Shown piece by piece: positions 53,295 to 62,988 of a stretch of 64,000 nucleotides of DNA. Location: positions 62,001 through 126,000 of the forward strand of contig NZ_JBBPEU010000008.1 in NCBI RefSeq assembly GCF_040225985.1. The letters run 5' to 3'. The stretch comes from Shimia sp040225985 (lineage in GTDB: Bacteria; Pseudomonadota; Alphaproteobacteria; Rhodobacterales; Rhodobacteraceae). The notes beneath the pieces are model-generated. The model saw only the letters and a program-made list of their open reading frames with translations. It was not told the DNA's origin and did not search any database. Each line of letters begins with the position of its first letter. Positions within the stretch are counted from its first letter, which is position 1. The position numbers and the translations under genes were made by a program.

Positions 53295-53632
53295 ATGCCT
53301 ACTCCTGCGGGAAACTGGTGTTTGCCATTCTCGATTGGCAGCGGCTGGGCCCATGCCACGTCTTCAAGCCGCAACGGGCGATAAAGATGCGGAAACAAGG
53401 CACCACCGCGCGAAGGTTCCCATTTGAGCGCCTCACCAAACTCTTCGCTTTCAAGCCCGAGAAGGAACAGGTTCTCTTCTCCTGCAAAGTGCTTGGCAGC
53501 AGTTTCGGCGACCTGTTCTGCCGTGGAAAAGTGTACGAACCCGTCGGCCACATCGACCGGCGCGCCGGTTGTTTCCCCGTCTTGGCGAAGAGCCGCCCAT
53601 TCGTCGGCCCGGAATATCTTGAAAATCAGCAT
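53291..53632 (-). CDS. DUF952 family protein
   Basis: The 113-residue protein fits DUF952: LIFKIFRADEWAALRQDGE, DGFVHFSTAEQVAETAAKHFAG, LLGLESEEFGEALKWEPSRGG and LFPHLYRPLRLEDV. The fold is related to ADP-ribosyltransferase-like domains, but no function is known. ATG 53632 was chosen because it starts the domain; the long frame upstream is antisense shadow of the nucleotidase. Its stop overlaps pyrD. Confidence 0.86.
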   Translation of the reverse strand: MLIFKIFRADEWAALRQDGETTGAPVDVADGFVHFSTAEQVAETAAKHFAGEENLFLLGLESEEFGEALKWEPSRGGALFPHLYRPLRLEDVAWAQPLPIENGKHQFPAGVGI

Positions 53633-53743
53633 ATCAGGGACATGCAACGCGACGCGCGTAAGGTCAAGCAACAGAAGTTTTGACAGAAGGGCTGCGTCGG
53701 GGGCACCATTCTGGGCGAGTCTGCCGGACAGGAGGGGAAACAG

Positions 53744-55318
53744 ATGTTCAGAACGATCCTTGCAGGGGGCGCGATGGCCGCCATGCTCAGCGGCGCTGCT
53801 CAGGCCGATTACGCGCTGACCATCCTGCACACCAATGATTTCCATGCCCGTTTCGAGCCGATCAACAAATACGACTCGGGCTGTTCCGAGGAGAAAAACG
53901 CCGAAGGCGCGTGCTTTGGCGGCACTGCCCGACTGATCACCGCCGTGAATGCCGCCCGCGCCAGGGCCAGCAACAGCATCCTTGTGGATGGTGGCGACCA
54001 GTTTCAGGGCACCCTGTTTTACACCTATTACAAGGGCAAAGTGGCAGCCGAGATGATGAACAAGCTTGGTTATGACGGCATGACCGTCGGCAACCACGAA
54101 TTCGACGACGGCCCCGAGGTGCTGCGCGGGTTCATGGATGCGGTGAATTTCCCGGTCCTGATGTCGAACGCCGATTTGACCCGCGAGGAATTGCTGGCAG
54201 ACGTCCTGCAGAAATCGACGGTCATCGAGCGGGGCGGCGAGAAGATCGGCCTGATTGGTCTGACCCCCGAAGATACGGATGAACTGGCCAGCCCGGGGCC
54301 GCACATCACCTTTACCGATCCCGTGGTCGCGGTTCAGGCTGAAGTCGACCGGCTGACCGAGATGGGCGTGAATAAGATCATCGTGCTCAGCCATTCGGGC
54401 TATGGCGTGGATCAGCATGTTGCGGCCAATACGACCGGCGTGGACGTCATCGTCGGCGGGCATGACAACACGTTCCTTTCCAACACCAGCGACAAGGCGA
54501 AGGGGCCTTATCCGACCATGGTGGGCGGCACAGCCATCGTACAGGCCTATGCCTATGGAAAGTTTCTGGGAGAGTTGAACGTGGTGTTCGATGACGCGGG
54601 CGAAATCCTGTCCGCGACGGGCGAGCCGGTCCTCATAGATGCCGCCGTAACCGAGGACGCCGCAACCAAGGCCCGTATCGGCGTATTGGCAGGCCCGCTT
54701 GAGGAAATCCGCCAGAAGGTCGTGGCATCAGCCGCCGCCCCGATCGAAGGCGACCGCAGCGTGTGCCGCGTGCAGGAATGCGCCATGGGCAATCTGGTGG
54801 CGGATGCCATGCTTGCCCGCGTGGCCGATCAGGGGGTGACCATTGCGATTGCCAATTCCGGCGGCCTGCGCGCAAGCATTGATGCGGGTGATGTGACCAT
54901 GGGCGAAGTGCTGACCGTGCTGCCTTTCCAGAACACGCTTTCGACCTTCCAGGTCTCGGGACAGACCGTTATCGACGCGCTGGAAAACGGGGTCAGCCAG
55001 GTCGAGGACGTCAAGGGCCGCTTCCCGCAGGTGGCCGGGTTGAAATTCACCTGGGATCCGGCAGTGGCCCCGAATGAGGGGCGCATCACCGAGGTGCTGG
55101 TGCAACAGGACGGCGGCTGGGGCACGATTGATCCGGCGGCGACCTACACGCTGGTGTCGAACAATTATGTGCGCAATGGCGGCGACGGGTACAGCATGTT
55201 CAAATCCGCCAAGAACGCCTATGACTACGGGCCCGATCTGGCCGACGTGACGGCGGAATATCTGGCTGCGGGGCAACCCTATACACCCTATACAGACGGG
55301 CGTATCACGCGGAAGTAA
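53744..55318 (+). CDS. periplasmic 5'-nucleotidase / metallophosphatase (UshA-like)
   Basis: The 524-residue protein has a signal peptide (cleavage near residue 21, AAQA-D). A calcineurin-type domain has metal motifs LHTNDFHARF, DGGDQFQG, GNHEFDDG, SHSGYG and GGHDNT. A C-terminal nucleotide-binding domain has NSGGLRASIDAG and NNYVRNGGDGYSMF. It releases phosphate from nucleotides or similar esters in the periplasm, feeding nucleosides to uptake and salvage. AGGAGGGG precedes ATG 53744. Confidence 0.92.
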   Translation: MFRTILAGGAMAAMLSGAAQADYALTILHTNDFHARFEPINKYDSGCSEEKNAEGACFGGTARLITAVNAARARASNSILVDGGDQFQGTLFYTYYKGKVAAEMMNKLGYDGMTVGNHEFDDGPEVLRGFMDAVNFPVLMSNADLTREELLADVLQKSTVIERGGEKIGLIGLTPEDTDELASPGPHITFTDPVVAVQAEVDRLTEMGVNKIIVLSHSGYGVDQHVAANTTGVDVIVGGHDNTFLSNTSDKAKGPYPTMVGGTAIVQAYAYGKFLGELNVVFDDAGEILSATGEPVLIDAAVTEDAATKARIGVLAGPLEEIRQKVVASAAAPIEGDRSVCRVQECAMGNLVADAMLARVADQGVTIAIANSGGLRASIDAGDVTMGEVLTVLPFQNTLSTFQVSGQTVIDALENGVSQVEDVKGRFPQVAGLKFTWDPAVAPNEGRITEVLVQQDGGWGTIDPAATYTLVSNNYVRNGGDGYSMFKSAKNAYDYGPDLADVTAEYLAAGQPYTPYTDGRITRK

Positions 55319-55374
55319 GGGCATGAAAATCCGGTCTGCCGCCACATCGGCGGGCCGCAGCTGTGGGGGCGGCG

Positions 55375-55680
55375 ATGGACCATCCTTTGATCGACCTGAT
55401 CAACCAGAAAATCAAAGAGGCCGAGGACGCCGGAGAGTTTGACAATCTCGAAGGGGCGGGTCGGCCCCTGCCGAAGGAAGAGGATCCTGAAAACGCCCTG
55501 CTGAACCGTCTGGTCAAGGAAAGCGGCGGCGTGCCGGAGTTTGTTTCGCTCAGCCGGGAATTGTCACGCCTGCGCGCAGAATTGCGCGACACGGGGGATC
55601 GCGCACGACGTCAGGACATAATGAAAGAGATGTCCATGATGGAAGCCCGTATCGAACTGGCGAGAAAATCTTATCGCTAA
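55375..55680 (+). CDS. DUF1992 (DnaJ-homologue-like) protein
   Basis: A 101-residue protein with the DUF1992 signature: IDLINQKIKEAEDAGEFDNL, GAGRPLPKEEDPENALLNRL, then a helical coiled coil. Members appear as DnaJ homologue subfamily C member 28-like. The function in bacteria is not known. ATG 55375 is preferred to GTG 55363. Its stop overlaps the sulfotransferase stop by 3 bases, tail to tail. Confidence 0.85.
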   Translation: MDHPLIDLINQKIKEAEDAGEFDNLEGAGRPLPKEEDPENALLNRLVKESGGVPEFVSLSRELSRLRAELRDTGDRARRQDIMKEMSMMEARIELARKSYR

Positions 55681-57422
55681 AGGTCGATTTCCGGCCAGAG
55701 CGTTGGATCAAGCCCCTCACAAAACGGTGCCAGGGCCTTTTCCAGACGGCGCCAGCCGCCCACGGATTTCGAATGCACCTTCTGGCGCACCTGTGACAGC
55801 GACGCCGAACGCACGATGGCCGTATTTTTTTCCGGCGCCGCCATTTCGGGCACCCAGTCGAGATTGGCGAACTCGGCGATCCTGCGGCTGCACCCGGCCA
55901 CGTCGGCCACCACGTCGCTGTAGTCCAGCGTCAGAATACGGTCGGGGTAAAGCGTGGTCCAGTGCTGCATATAGCGTTTATAGAGGTTGGCCTGATAGGC
56001 CATCGCCTTGAGATCCAGCGTGAAATTCATCCAGTCCGCCGCAAAGTGTTCGCGCCACATTGACAGCGCCACATCACGCGGGTCGCGTGTGAGGTGAAGG
56101 AACCGTGCTTCGGGGAAAGCGTCCAGCAGATATCCGACAAAGCGATAGTTCTGGGGCATCTTGTCGACGAACATCGCCGCGTCCCGCGCATCAGGCGGCA
56201 ACTCTTTGCGATAGGCTGTCGCCAGTTTTGCGGCATTCCCGCCCGCGTCGATCACGTCTTTCTGCAGAACGGCGCTGGCGCTGATCATCTCGCCACAACT
56301 GGCCACATCGGGATGGGCGCTGAGGATCATTTCGCTGAGCGTGGTGCCCGAGCGTGGCTGGCCGATGATGAAGAACGGGCGTGGCTGCGCCTTATCGCCC
56401 GCCGCCGGGTCGGGCTGGTGGTCGGGCGTGAAGGTGGCGGTGATAGCAGAAAATTCGGCATCTGCGGCGGATTTTTGATAAGGTGACGCCTTGGCAAACA
56501 GGGCATTCCCCCGCGCAAGATAGGTTGCTGCTGCATCCTGATCGCCGGTTTGCAGACAGATGTTGCCAAGGGCGAGGTTCAGATAGGCGTGCCCCTCGGT
56601 ATCCTTGCGCGGCAGTTTGGTCAGAAGCGCCTCGAGCGTTGGTTTCAGGGCGGCATTCTCGTCGGCGGACTGGCTGGAGACCAATGCGCGATAGCTGCCC
56701 GTGTCCTGCGGGTTAAGGGCGATTAGGCGGCGATAGGCCTCGTTCGACTCGGCGATGCGCCCCATCTGTTTCAACTGAATCGCGAGGAACCGCTGCGCCC
56801 GCGCATCGTCCGGCGTCATGGACACCGCTTGTTCAAGGGCGGCGAGCGCGTCTTCGGGGCGGTGACGGCGGGTCAGGGGATCGGCAAGGTTGACCAGCCC
56901 CGCCGGATCGCCCGTCAGGTCAAAGAAACGCTGGAAATCGGCGATTGCCTCATCATCTTGTTTCAATGTGTCGTGGGCCGTGCCGCGCAGGCTGAGCGCC
57001 TCGGGGTGATCCGGCGCCACCTCAAGGATCTGCGTGGCGGTTTCAATCACACCTGCCGCGTCCCCCCGTTGCATAAGGGCGTTGGCCTTGAGCACCCAAA
57101 GCCCGACCTTGTTGGCGCGTTTGGGTTCCAGCTTGGCGATCTGCTCCAGCGCCTTTTCGGCCCGCCCTGCCGAGATCAGGGCACGCAGCAGGTTGTCCTG
57201 GGTGGCAGGATCGCCCGGAGCCAGCGACAGGGCCTTGTTAAAGAAGGTGACCGCCAGCGCATAGTTTTCGGCGCGGGCATGGGCCGCACCGGCCGCGTTG
57301 GCAAAGCCAGCCTCTTTCGGGAATTTCTTGGCCGCTGCAGTTGCCGTTTTGGCGGCGGCGGCGAATTGACCGGCCTGCATCTGGGCCGAGAATTTTTCCA
57401 TCGCTTTTTGCGCTGCGTTCAT
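55677..57422 (-). CDS. TPR-repeat sulfotransferase (first of tandem pair)
   Basis: The 581-residue protein has an N-terminal TPR array (about 1-335) and a C-terminal sulfotransferase. The PAPS 5'-phosphosulfate loop IGQPRSGTTLSEMIL lies at 353-367 and the 3'-phosphate site near DPRDVALSMWREHF (about 456-469). It should transfer sulfate from PAPS to a sugar, peptide or small-molecule acceptor; the TPR part may bind the acceptor. It has no signal peptide. Its ATG lies one base after the stop of its paralogue. Confidence 0.88.
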   Translation of the reverse strand: MNAAQKAMEKFSAQMQAGQFAAAAKTATAAAKKFPKEAGFANAAGAAHARAENYALAVTFFNKALSLAPGDPATQDNLLRALISAGRAEKALEQIAKLEPKRANKVGLWVLKANALMQRGDAAGVIETATQILEVAPDHPEALSLRGTAHDTLKQDDEAIADFQRFFDLTGDPAGLVNLADPLTRRHRPEDALAALEQAVSMTPDDARAQRFLAIQLKQMGRIAESNEAYRRLIALNPQDTGSYRALVSSQSADENAALKPTLEALLTKLPRKDTEGHAYLNLALGNICLQTGDQDAAATYLARGNALFAKASPYQKSAADAEFSAITATFTPDHQPDPAAGDKAQPRPFFIIGQPRSGTTLSEMILSAHPDVASCGEMISASAVLQKDVIDAGGNAAKLATAYRKELPPDARDAAMFVDKMPQNYRFVGYLLDAFPEARFLHLTRDPRDVALSMWREHFAADWMNFTLDLKAMAYQANLYKRYMQHWTTLYPDRILTLDYSDVVADVAGCSRRIAEFANLDWVPEMAAPEKNTAIVRSASLSQVRQKVHSKSVGGWRRLEKALAPFCEGLDPTLWPEIDL

Positions 57423-57423
57423 C

Positions 57424-59193
57424 TTACTGCCCTTCCGTTTCCTGATCCACGAAAACCTCGGGCCAGAGCGCCGGGTCCAGTGCATCGACAAAGGGTTGCA
57501 GGTGGGACTGCATGGCACGCCACCCGCCCAGCGATTTCTTGTGCACCCCTTCGCGCACCTGCACCACAGAAGCAGTGCGCACGCGGGCGGTGTTGCGCTC
57601 GGGGGCGGCCATGTCGGCCACCCAATCCAGACCACAATACGCGGCCAGACTGTGGCTGGCGGCCTCGACGTCCGACACGATATCGCGATAGTCGAGGGTC
57701 AGTATCCGGTCCCCGTAGACCGCGTTCCAATGCGCCATATAGCGTTTGTAAAGGTTGGCGTGATGCGCCATCGCCTTGAGGTCAAAAGTGAAATTCATCC
57801 ACGCGCTTGGGAAATGGCTGCGCCACATCGACAGGGCAACATCCCTTGGATCGCGGGTGATATGGATGATCGGGGCTTTCGGGAAAGCATGCAGCAGGAA
57901 CCCGACATAGCGATAATTCGCGGGCATCTTATCGACAAATGCCTGCGCGCCTTCCGGGATCGCGGGCAGGTTTTCGCGAAAGGCGGCGGCAAAACCGGCA
58001 GGGTCAAATGGTGCGTCGCCCTGCACGATGGACGGGGTCAGGCGCCCGGCGAGAGGCAGTTCACCACAAGAGGTCACATCTGGATGTGCCGATAGAATCA
58101 TCTCGGTGAGGGTGGTGCCGGACCGGGGCTGGCCAATCACGAAGATCGGACGTGGTGTCTCTGTGTCGCCGGAGGCGGGCAGCGTGCTGCCTTGCGGAAA
58201 CAAGGCTTTGATCCGTTCGAACTCTTGCTCGGCCTTGCCCGCATCATAAGGGCGCGATTGCGCCGCCAACTTGTTCGACGCTGACAGGAACCGCGCGGCC
58301 TTGTCGATTTCGCCTTTCTGGTACAAGAGGTTGCCCATCCCGAGGTTCAGAAACACTTGGGCGGGCGATTTTTTCGGCGTCTTGGCCAGGGCGGTGCGCA
58401 GGGCCGGTTCCAGAGCCGCGTTTTCCTCGGCGGATTGGGTCTTGATCAGTTCCGAAAAGCCTTCGCCGTGGAATGGATCGGCCTTGAGAAGGGCCTTGTA
58501 TTGGGCAATGGCCTCGTCCACGCGGCCGACCTCGGCCAGAAGAACCGCGTATCTGTGCAGGGAGTTCACGTGATCGGGGCGCAGGGCTAGCGCCTTTTCC
58601 ACGACCTCGATCGCTTCGTCGGTGCGATCCAGACGCGATAGCGGCAAACCGGCGTTGGACAGCGGGTCGGGATCGTTGGGGTTCAGGGCATGGGATTTTT
58701 CAAAATCGGCGATCGCCTTCAGATCATTGCCAAGGTCGGAATGGGCAATGCCGCGCAGGTTATAGGCCAGCGCCATGTTCGGGTCGGCCGTGACCGCCCG
58801 CGTGGCATAGTCCAGCACGCGCTCGGGCTGTCCCAGTTGCGAATGGGCGACCGCCTTGAAGTGCCACAGGATCGCCGAGTCGCCGCGCTTGGCCAGAAGC
58901 TTGTCGATCAACTCGTCGGCCTTCGCGCTTTGCCCGGCGCTCAGCAATGCCTGAATAAGGTTGTTCTGGATGTCGGGGTCACCCGGGCGCAGTTTCAGCC
59001 CCTTGGTGAAAAACCCGATCGCTTCGCGGGGATTGCCCCCTTGCGCCAGCGCCATGCCCACCATGTTGGAAAACAGGCCCTCGCGCGGGAACTTGCGCTG
59101 GGCGGCTTTGGCGGCCTTGGCTGCGGCGGGGAACTGGCCGGCATTCATCAACTGCATGATCTTTTGGGCGTGTTGCTGCGGATGGTCTGCCAT
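57424..59193 (-). CDS. TPR-repeat sulfotransferase (second of tandem pair)
   Basis: The 589-residue paralogue has the same layout: TPR repeats (about 1-340; FTKGLKLRPGDPDIQNNLIQ, YNLRGIAHSDLGNDLKAIAD) and a sulfotransferase with VIGQPRSGTTLTEMILSAHPD and ITRDPRDVALSMWRSHFPSA. The sulfotransferase halves look much more alike than the TPR halves. AGGAAAGACGAC precedes ATG 59193. It is upstream in the transcript and shares a promoter region with the divergent SRAP gene. Confidence 0.88.
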   Translation of the reverse strand: MADHPQQHAQKIMQLMNAGQFPAAAKAAKAAQRKFPREGLFSNMVGMALAQGGNPREAIGFFTKGLKLRPGDPDIQNNLIQALLSAGQSAKADELIDKLLAKRGDSAILWHFKAVAHSQLGQPERVLDYATRAVTADPNMALAYNLRGIAHSDLGNDLKAIADFEKSHALNPNDPDPLSNAGLPLSRLDRTDEAIEVVEKALALRPDHVNSLHRYAVLLAEVGRVDEAIAQYKALLKADPFHGEGFSELIKTQSAEENAALEPALRTALAKTPKKSPAQVFLNLGMGNLLYQKGEIDKAARFLSASNKLAAQSRPYDAGKAEQEFERIKALFPQGSTLPASGDTETPRPIFVIGQPRSGTTLTEMILSAHPDVTSCGELPLAGRLTPSIVQGDAPFDPAGFAAAFRENLPAIPEGAQAFVDKMPANYRYVGFLLHAFPKAPIIHITRDPRDVALSMWRSHFPSAWMNFTFDLKAMAHHANLYKRYMAHWNAVYGDRILTLDYRDIVSDVEAASHSLAAYCGLDWVADMAAPERNTARVRTASVVQVREGVHKKSLGGWRAMQSHLQPFVDALDPALWPEVFVDQETEGQ

Positions 59194-59266
59194 GTCGTCT
59201 TTCCTGCTGGTCGGGTTGGTCCAAGATTCACCTTGGCCCCGGCGGGCCTGCTGATAGGGTGTAACC

Positions 59267-59929
59267 ATGTGCGGTAGATTTGCAATCACATTGCCCAACG
59301 ATGCCATGGCGCAGCTGTTTTCCGCATCTCCGGCCAATGATTTGCCCGAGGTGCCGAACTATAACGTCTGCCCGACCACGCAAATTCACGTGGTGCAGGG
59401 CGGGGAAGGCGGGCGCAGGCTGGTCTCGATGCGCTGGGGTTTCCTGCCGCATTGGTACAAGGCGCCGGATGGTGGCCCCTTGCTGATCAATGCCCGCGCC
59501 GAAACCATTGCTACCAAACCCGCCTTTCGTGATGCCTGCCGGCAACGCCGCTGCCTGATCCCGGTCACAGGGTTTTACGAATGGACCAAGGACGAAGACG
59601 GGCTGCGCTGGCCTTGGTATATTCACGGCGAAGGGCCGCTGGCGCTGGCCGGGGTCTGGCAAAGCTGGAAGGGCGAGAACGGGCCGGTCAACACCTGCGC
59701 CATCGTGACAACAGGGGCCAACCGGCCGATGTCGGCAATCCACCACCGGATGCCGGTCATCGTCGGGCACGAGGACTGGGCGCTTTGGCTGGGCGAGGCG
59801 GGGCATGGGGCGGCCAAATTGATGACATCCGCGCCGGATGACCTTTTGTCCTTTTACCAGGTGGACCGCGCGGTGAATTCGAACCGCGCCGCAGGACCAG
59901 ACCTGATCGACCCACTGGACGAGGGTTAA
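59267..59929 (+). CDS. SRAP domain protein (YedK/HMCES-like)
   Basis: The 220-residue protein begins MCGRF, so C2 becomes the N-terminal nucleophile that crosslinks to abasic sites in single-stranded DNA. Other active-site residues are N75 (NARAET), E105 (GFYEW) and H160 (IHHRMP). It protects abasic sites during replication. The start must be ATG 59267, because Cys has to be residue 2. Confidence 0.94.
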   Translation: MCGRFAITLPNDAMAQLFSASPANDLPEVPNYNVCPTTQIHVVQGGEGGRRLVSMRWGFLPHWYKAPDGGPLLINARAETIATKPAFRDACRQRRCLIPVTGFYEWTKDEDGLRWPWYIHGEGPLALAGVWQSWKGENGPVNTCAIVTTGANRPMSAIHHRMPVIVGHEDWALWLGEAGHGAAKLMTSAPDDLLSFYQVDRAVNSNRAAGPDLIDPLDEG

Positions 59930-60044
59930 TGCGTCGACAATGCACGGCCATCTGCGGAAAGACCGTTGATACGACACATCACAAAAATGCGCTGGCCTTT
60001 CCGGGCCAATCCGGTTGAAAACAGGCGAAAGACCGGAGGCGCAC

Positions 60045-61043
60045 ATGACTGACCCCAAGATACGTATCTTTCTCAATGGTTTCGGGCGGATCGGCCGGAC
60101 ACTTTTGCGCATTCTGGCGCAGGGCGCACACCCCGAGTTCGAAATTGTCGGGATTAATGATATCGAGCCGTTGGAAACCTGCGCCTATCTCTTTGAGTAT
60201 GACAGCGTGTTTGGCACCTATGGCGGCACCGTCGAAACCGCGCCGGGCCAGATCATATTGGACGGGCTGGCCATCCCTTTTCACGGGGTCGGTGATTTGC
60301 GTGATCTGGATCTGGGCCATGTCGACGTGGTGCTGGAATGTACCGGTATGGCCGGAACGCGTGCCATGGCCGAACGGGGATTGCAGGCGGGCGCGGCGGC
60401 GGTGCTGATTTCCGGTCCTTCGGACGAGGCGGATATCACGCTGGTCATGGGGGCGAATGAACATCTTCTGGCGGACCACAAGATCGTCTCGAACGCCTCC
60501 TGCACCACGAATGCGCTGGCCCCTTTATTGAAAATTCTCGATGCCGAATACGGGCTGATCAGCGGGCATATGACCACGGTGCATTGCTATACGGGTAGTC
60601 AGCCAACCGTGGACAAGCCGCGCGGCGACCTTGCCCGCAGCCGTGCCGCGGCCCTGTCGATGGTGCCGACCACCACCAGCGCAGGGCGCCTGATCGACAA
60701 GGTGTTGCCCGCGCTTTCGGGGCGTGTTCTGGCCCGCGCCATCCGCGTGCCGACCGCCAGCGTGTCGGCCATCGACCTGACCATCCAGACCGACAGGGCC
60801 ACGGATGTGGATCATGTGAACGCATTGCTTAGGTCTGAGGCGGATCGCGCCGCCCTGCTGGGCTGGACGGAAAAGCCGCTGGTCTCGACGGATTTGCGCG
60901 CCCGGCCTGAGTCGCTGATTGTGTCAGGGCGCGAGACCTCGGTCTCGGTCGGGGGGTTGTTGCGCGTCTTTGGCTGGTACGACAACGAATGGGGCTTTTC
61001 CAACCGAATGCTGGACATGGCGCGCCTGATGGGGCGGCGTTAA
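60045..61043 (+). CDS. gap: type I glyceraldehyde-3-phosphate dehydrogenase
   Basis: The 332-residue enzyme has NGFGRIGR (11-18), catalytic C153 in SNASCTTNALAP, H180 in TTVHCYTGSQ, and WYDNEWGFSNRM near the end. It interconverts glyceraldehyde-3-phosphate and 1,3-bisphosphoglycerate. The loop after the second strand (INDIEP) keeps the NAD-type Asp. GGAGGC precedes ATG 60045. It is isolated from other glycolytic genes and may be one of several paralogues. It overlaps the permease gene by 4 bases, tail to tail. Confidence 0.94.
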   Translation: MTDPKIRIFLNGFGRIGRTLLRILAQGAHPEFEIVGINDIEPLETCAYLFEYDSVFGTYGGTVETAPGQIILDGLAIPFHGVGDLRDLDLGHVDVVLECTGMAGTRAMAERGLQAGAAAVLISGPSDEADITLVMGANEHLLADHKIVSNASCTTNALAPLLKILDAEYGLISGHMTTVHCYTGSQPTVDKPRGDLARSRAAALSMVPTTTSAGRLIDKVLPALSGRVLARAIRVPTASVSAIDLTIQTDRATDVDHVNALLRSEADRAALLGWTEKPLVSTDLRARPESLIVSGRETSVSVGGLLRVFGWYDNEWGFSNRMLDMARLMGRR

Positions 61044-62812
61044 AGCGGCCAGAACACAAGGATCGCCGGCACCGAAACGGCCACCACGATGATCTCGAGC
61101 GGCAGTCCGATCCTCCAGTAATCGCCAAACCGATAGCCGCCCGGCCCAAGGATCAGCGTGTTGTTCTTGTGCCCGATCGGCGTGAGGAAGGCACAGGATG
61201 CTGCCACTGCCACGGCCATCAGGAACGGGTCCGGTGACACCCCCAGAGAATTTGCCATCTGTATGCCCACCGGTGCGGCCACGATTGTTGTCGCGGTATT
61301 GTTGAGCACATCGGACAGGGACATCGTTACCACCATCAACACGGTCAGCACCGCCCAGGCCGGAAGCCCCGCCGTCAATCCGACAAGGCTGTCTGCAATC
61401 AGCTGCGTGCCCCCCGCATCTTCAAGAGCTGCCCCGAGCGGGATCATCGACCCCAGAAGCACCACCACCGGCCATTCGATATGCTCATACAGCTCAGACA
61501 GCGGCATGATCCGGGTCAGGACATAGGCCACCACGACCAGCCCCAGCGCGATCGGCAGATAGATAAGGCCAAGCGAAGCCGCTGCCACCGCTGCCACGAA
61601 CAACCCAATGGCCAGCCATACCTTGCTGTTGTCGGTCACGACATAGCCCTTGTCCGCCAGCGGCAGGCAGCCAAGCCAGTCGGTCACGTCGGGGCCGCGA
61701 TCCTTTGGCACCAGCAGCAACAGGATGTCGCCGATCCGGATTTCGGTTCGACGGACATGGCCCTTGAGCCGCTCGCCACTGCGCGAAATGCCCATCAGCA
61801 CCGAATTTCGGCGCCAGGCCAGCCCCAACCCCTGTGCCGTCTTGCCGACGATGCGGGCGGTTTCGGGCACCACGACCTCGATCATGTCGAGACCGTCGCC
61901 CGCTGCCTTAAGGTGTTCCTCGCGGCGTTCATCCGAGAAGTTGAGCTTCAAGGCCTGCCGGAATTCGTCGAGTGCGTCGGGCGTGCCGTCGATCATAAGG
62001 GTGTCGCCCGCCATCAGCCGCACATTGCGTGCCGCGCCATAGCGGCGTTTGCCATCTCGGATCACCCCAAGCAGCGCCACATCTGCGTCTTCGGCCTCGG
62101 GGCGTAACTCGGCGAACCTCTTGTCGATCAGCTTGCTGTCCGTCGGAACGGTGAGTTCAGCGATAAAACTGTCGCCCTCGGTTGCGGCGTCGCCATCTGC
62201 CTCGCGGGTAGGGATCAGGCGCCAGCCGATCAGCGCGACAAAGATCATGCCGGCCACCGCGGTCAACCCGCCCACAGGGGCAAAATCGAACATCTTGTAG
62301 CTTTCCCCGACCGATTTCTCGCGGATCGAGGCGATGATGATATTGGGCGGAGTACCGATCAGAGTAGCCATGCCGCCAAGGATGGTGGCAAAGGACAATG
62401 GCATCAGGGACAGCGCGGGCGACCGGCCAGCCTTGCGCGCGGTCTGAATATCGACCGGCATCAACAGGGCCAGCGCAGCGACGTTGTTCATGAACGCCGA
62501 CAGCACCGCTCCGACAGTGCCCATGAGCGCGATGTGGCCCCCGAGACTGCGGGCGCTGTCCACAAGCGTGCGGGTGATCAGGAACACTGCGCCCGACCGC
62601 ATCAACCCGGCCGAAACCACCAGCACCAGCGCAACAATGATCGTGGCCGGATGCCCGAAGCCGCTAAAAGCGTCGTCCACCTTGACCACGCCCAAGATGA
62701 CCCCCAAGAGAAGGGCAGAGAAAGCCACGAGATCATATCGGAACCGCCCCCAGAGCAAGAGGGCGAACACCCCTCCAAACAACGAAAACAGAATGATCTG
62801 GTCGGTTGTCAT
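61040..62812 (-). CDS. SLC13-type anion permease with two TrkA-C (RCK_C) domains
   Basis: A 590-residue membrane protein. The N-terminal half has about five helices with the SNN-like motif MNNVAALALLMPV and IGTPPNIIIAS. A soluble middle part (about 208-385) holds two TrkA-C domains, and the C-terminal half repeats the motif (LNNTATTIVAAPVGI, LTPIGHKNNTLILGPGGY). Such DASS/SLC13 proteins carry sulfate, phosphate or dicarboxylates; sulfate is attractive given the sulfotransferases nearby, but unproven. Confidence 0.88.
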   Translation of the reverse strand: MTTDQIILFSLFGGVFALLLWGRFRYDLVAFSALLLGVILGVVKVDDAFSGFGHPATIIVALVLVVSAGLMRSGAVFLITRTLVDSARSLGGHIALMGTVGAVLSAFMNNVAALALLMPVDIQTARKAGRSPALSLMPLSFATILGGMATLIGTPPNIIIASIREKSVGESYKMFDFAPVGGLTAVAGMIFVALIGWRLIPTREADGDAATEGDSFIAELTVPTDSKLIDKRFAELRPEAEDADVALLGVIRDGKRRYGAARNVRLMAGDTLMIDGTPDALDEFRQALKLNFSDERREEHLKAAGDGLDMIEVVVPETARIVGKTAQGLGLAWRRNSVLMGISRSGERLKGHVRRTEIRIGDILLLLVPKDRGPDVTDWLGCLPLADKGYVVTDNSKVWLAIGLFVAAVAAASLGLIYLPIALGLVVVAYVLTRIMPLSELYEHIEWPVVVLLGSMIPLGAALEDAGGTQLIADSLVGLTAGLPAWAVLTVLMVVTMSLSDVLNNTATTIVAAPVGIQMANSLGVSPDPFLMAVAVAASCAFLTPIGHKNNTLILGPGGYRFGDYWRIGLPLEIIVVAVSVPAILVFWPL

Positions 62813-62988
62813 ACGCGCACCTTTATCCTTTGATCCGACAGAACCTTATCCGCGTGCCGGTGGCAACCCGTGATCCTGCGGGCGCGGTGCCGATGGGTGG
62901 TGCGCTGGCCTTGTCGCCTTAGGTTGCAGGCCCCCTGCGCCTTGCGCTATACGAGGCAAAATTTTCGCAACAAACAGGGCACGCACAC

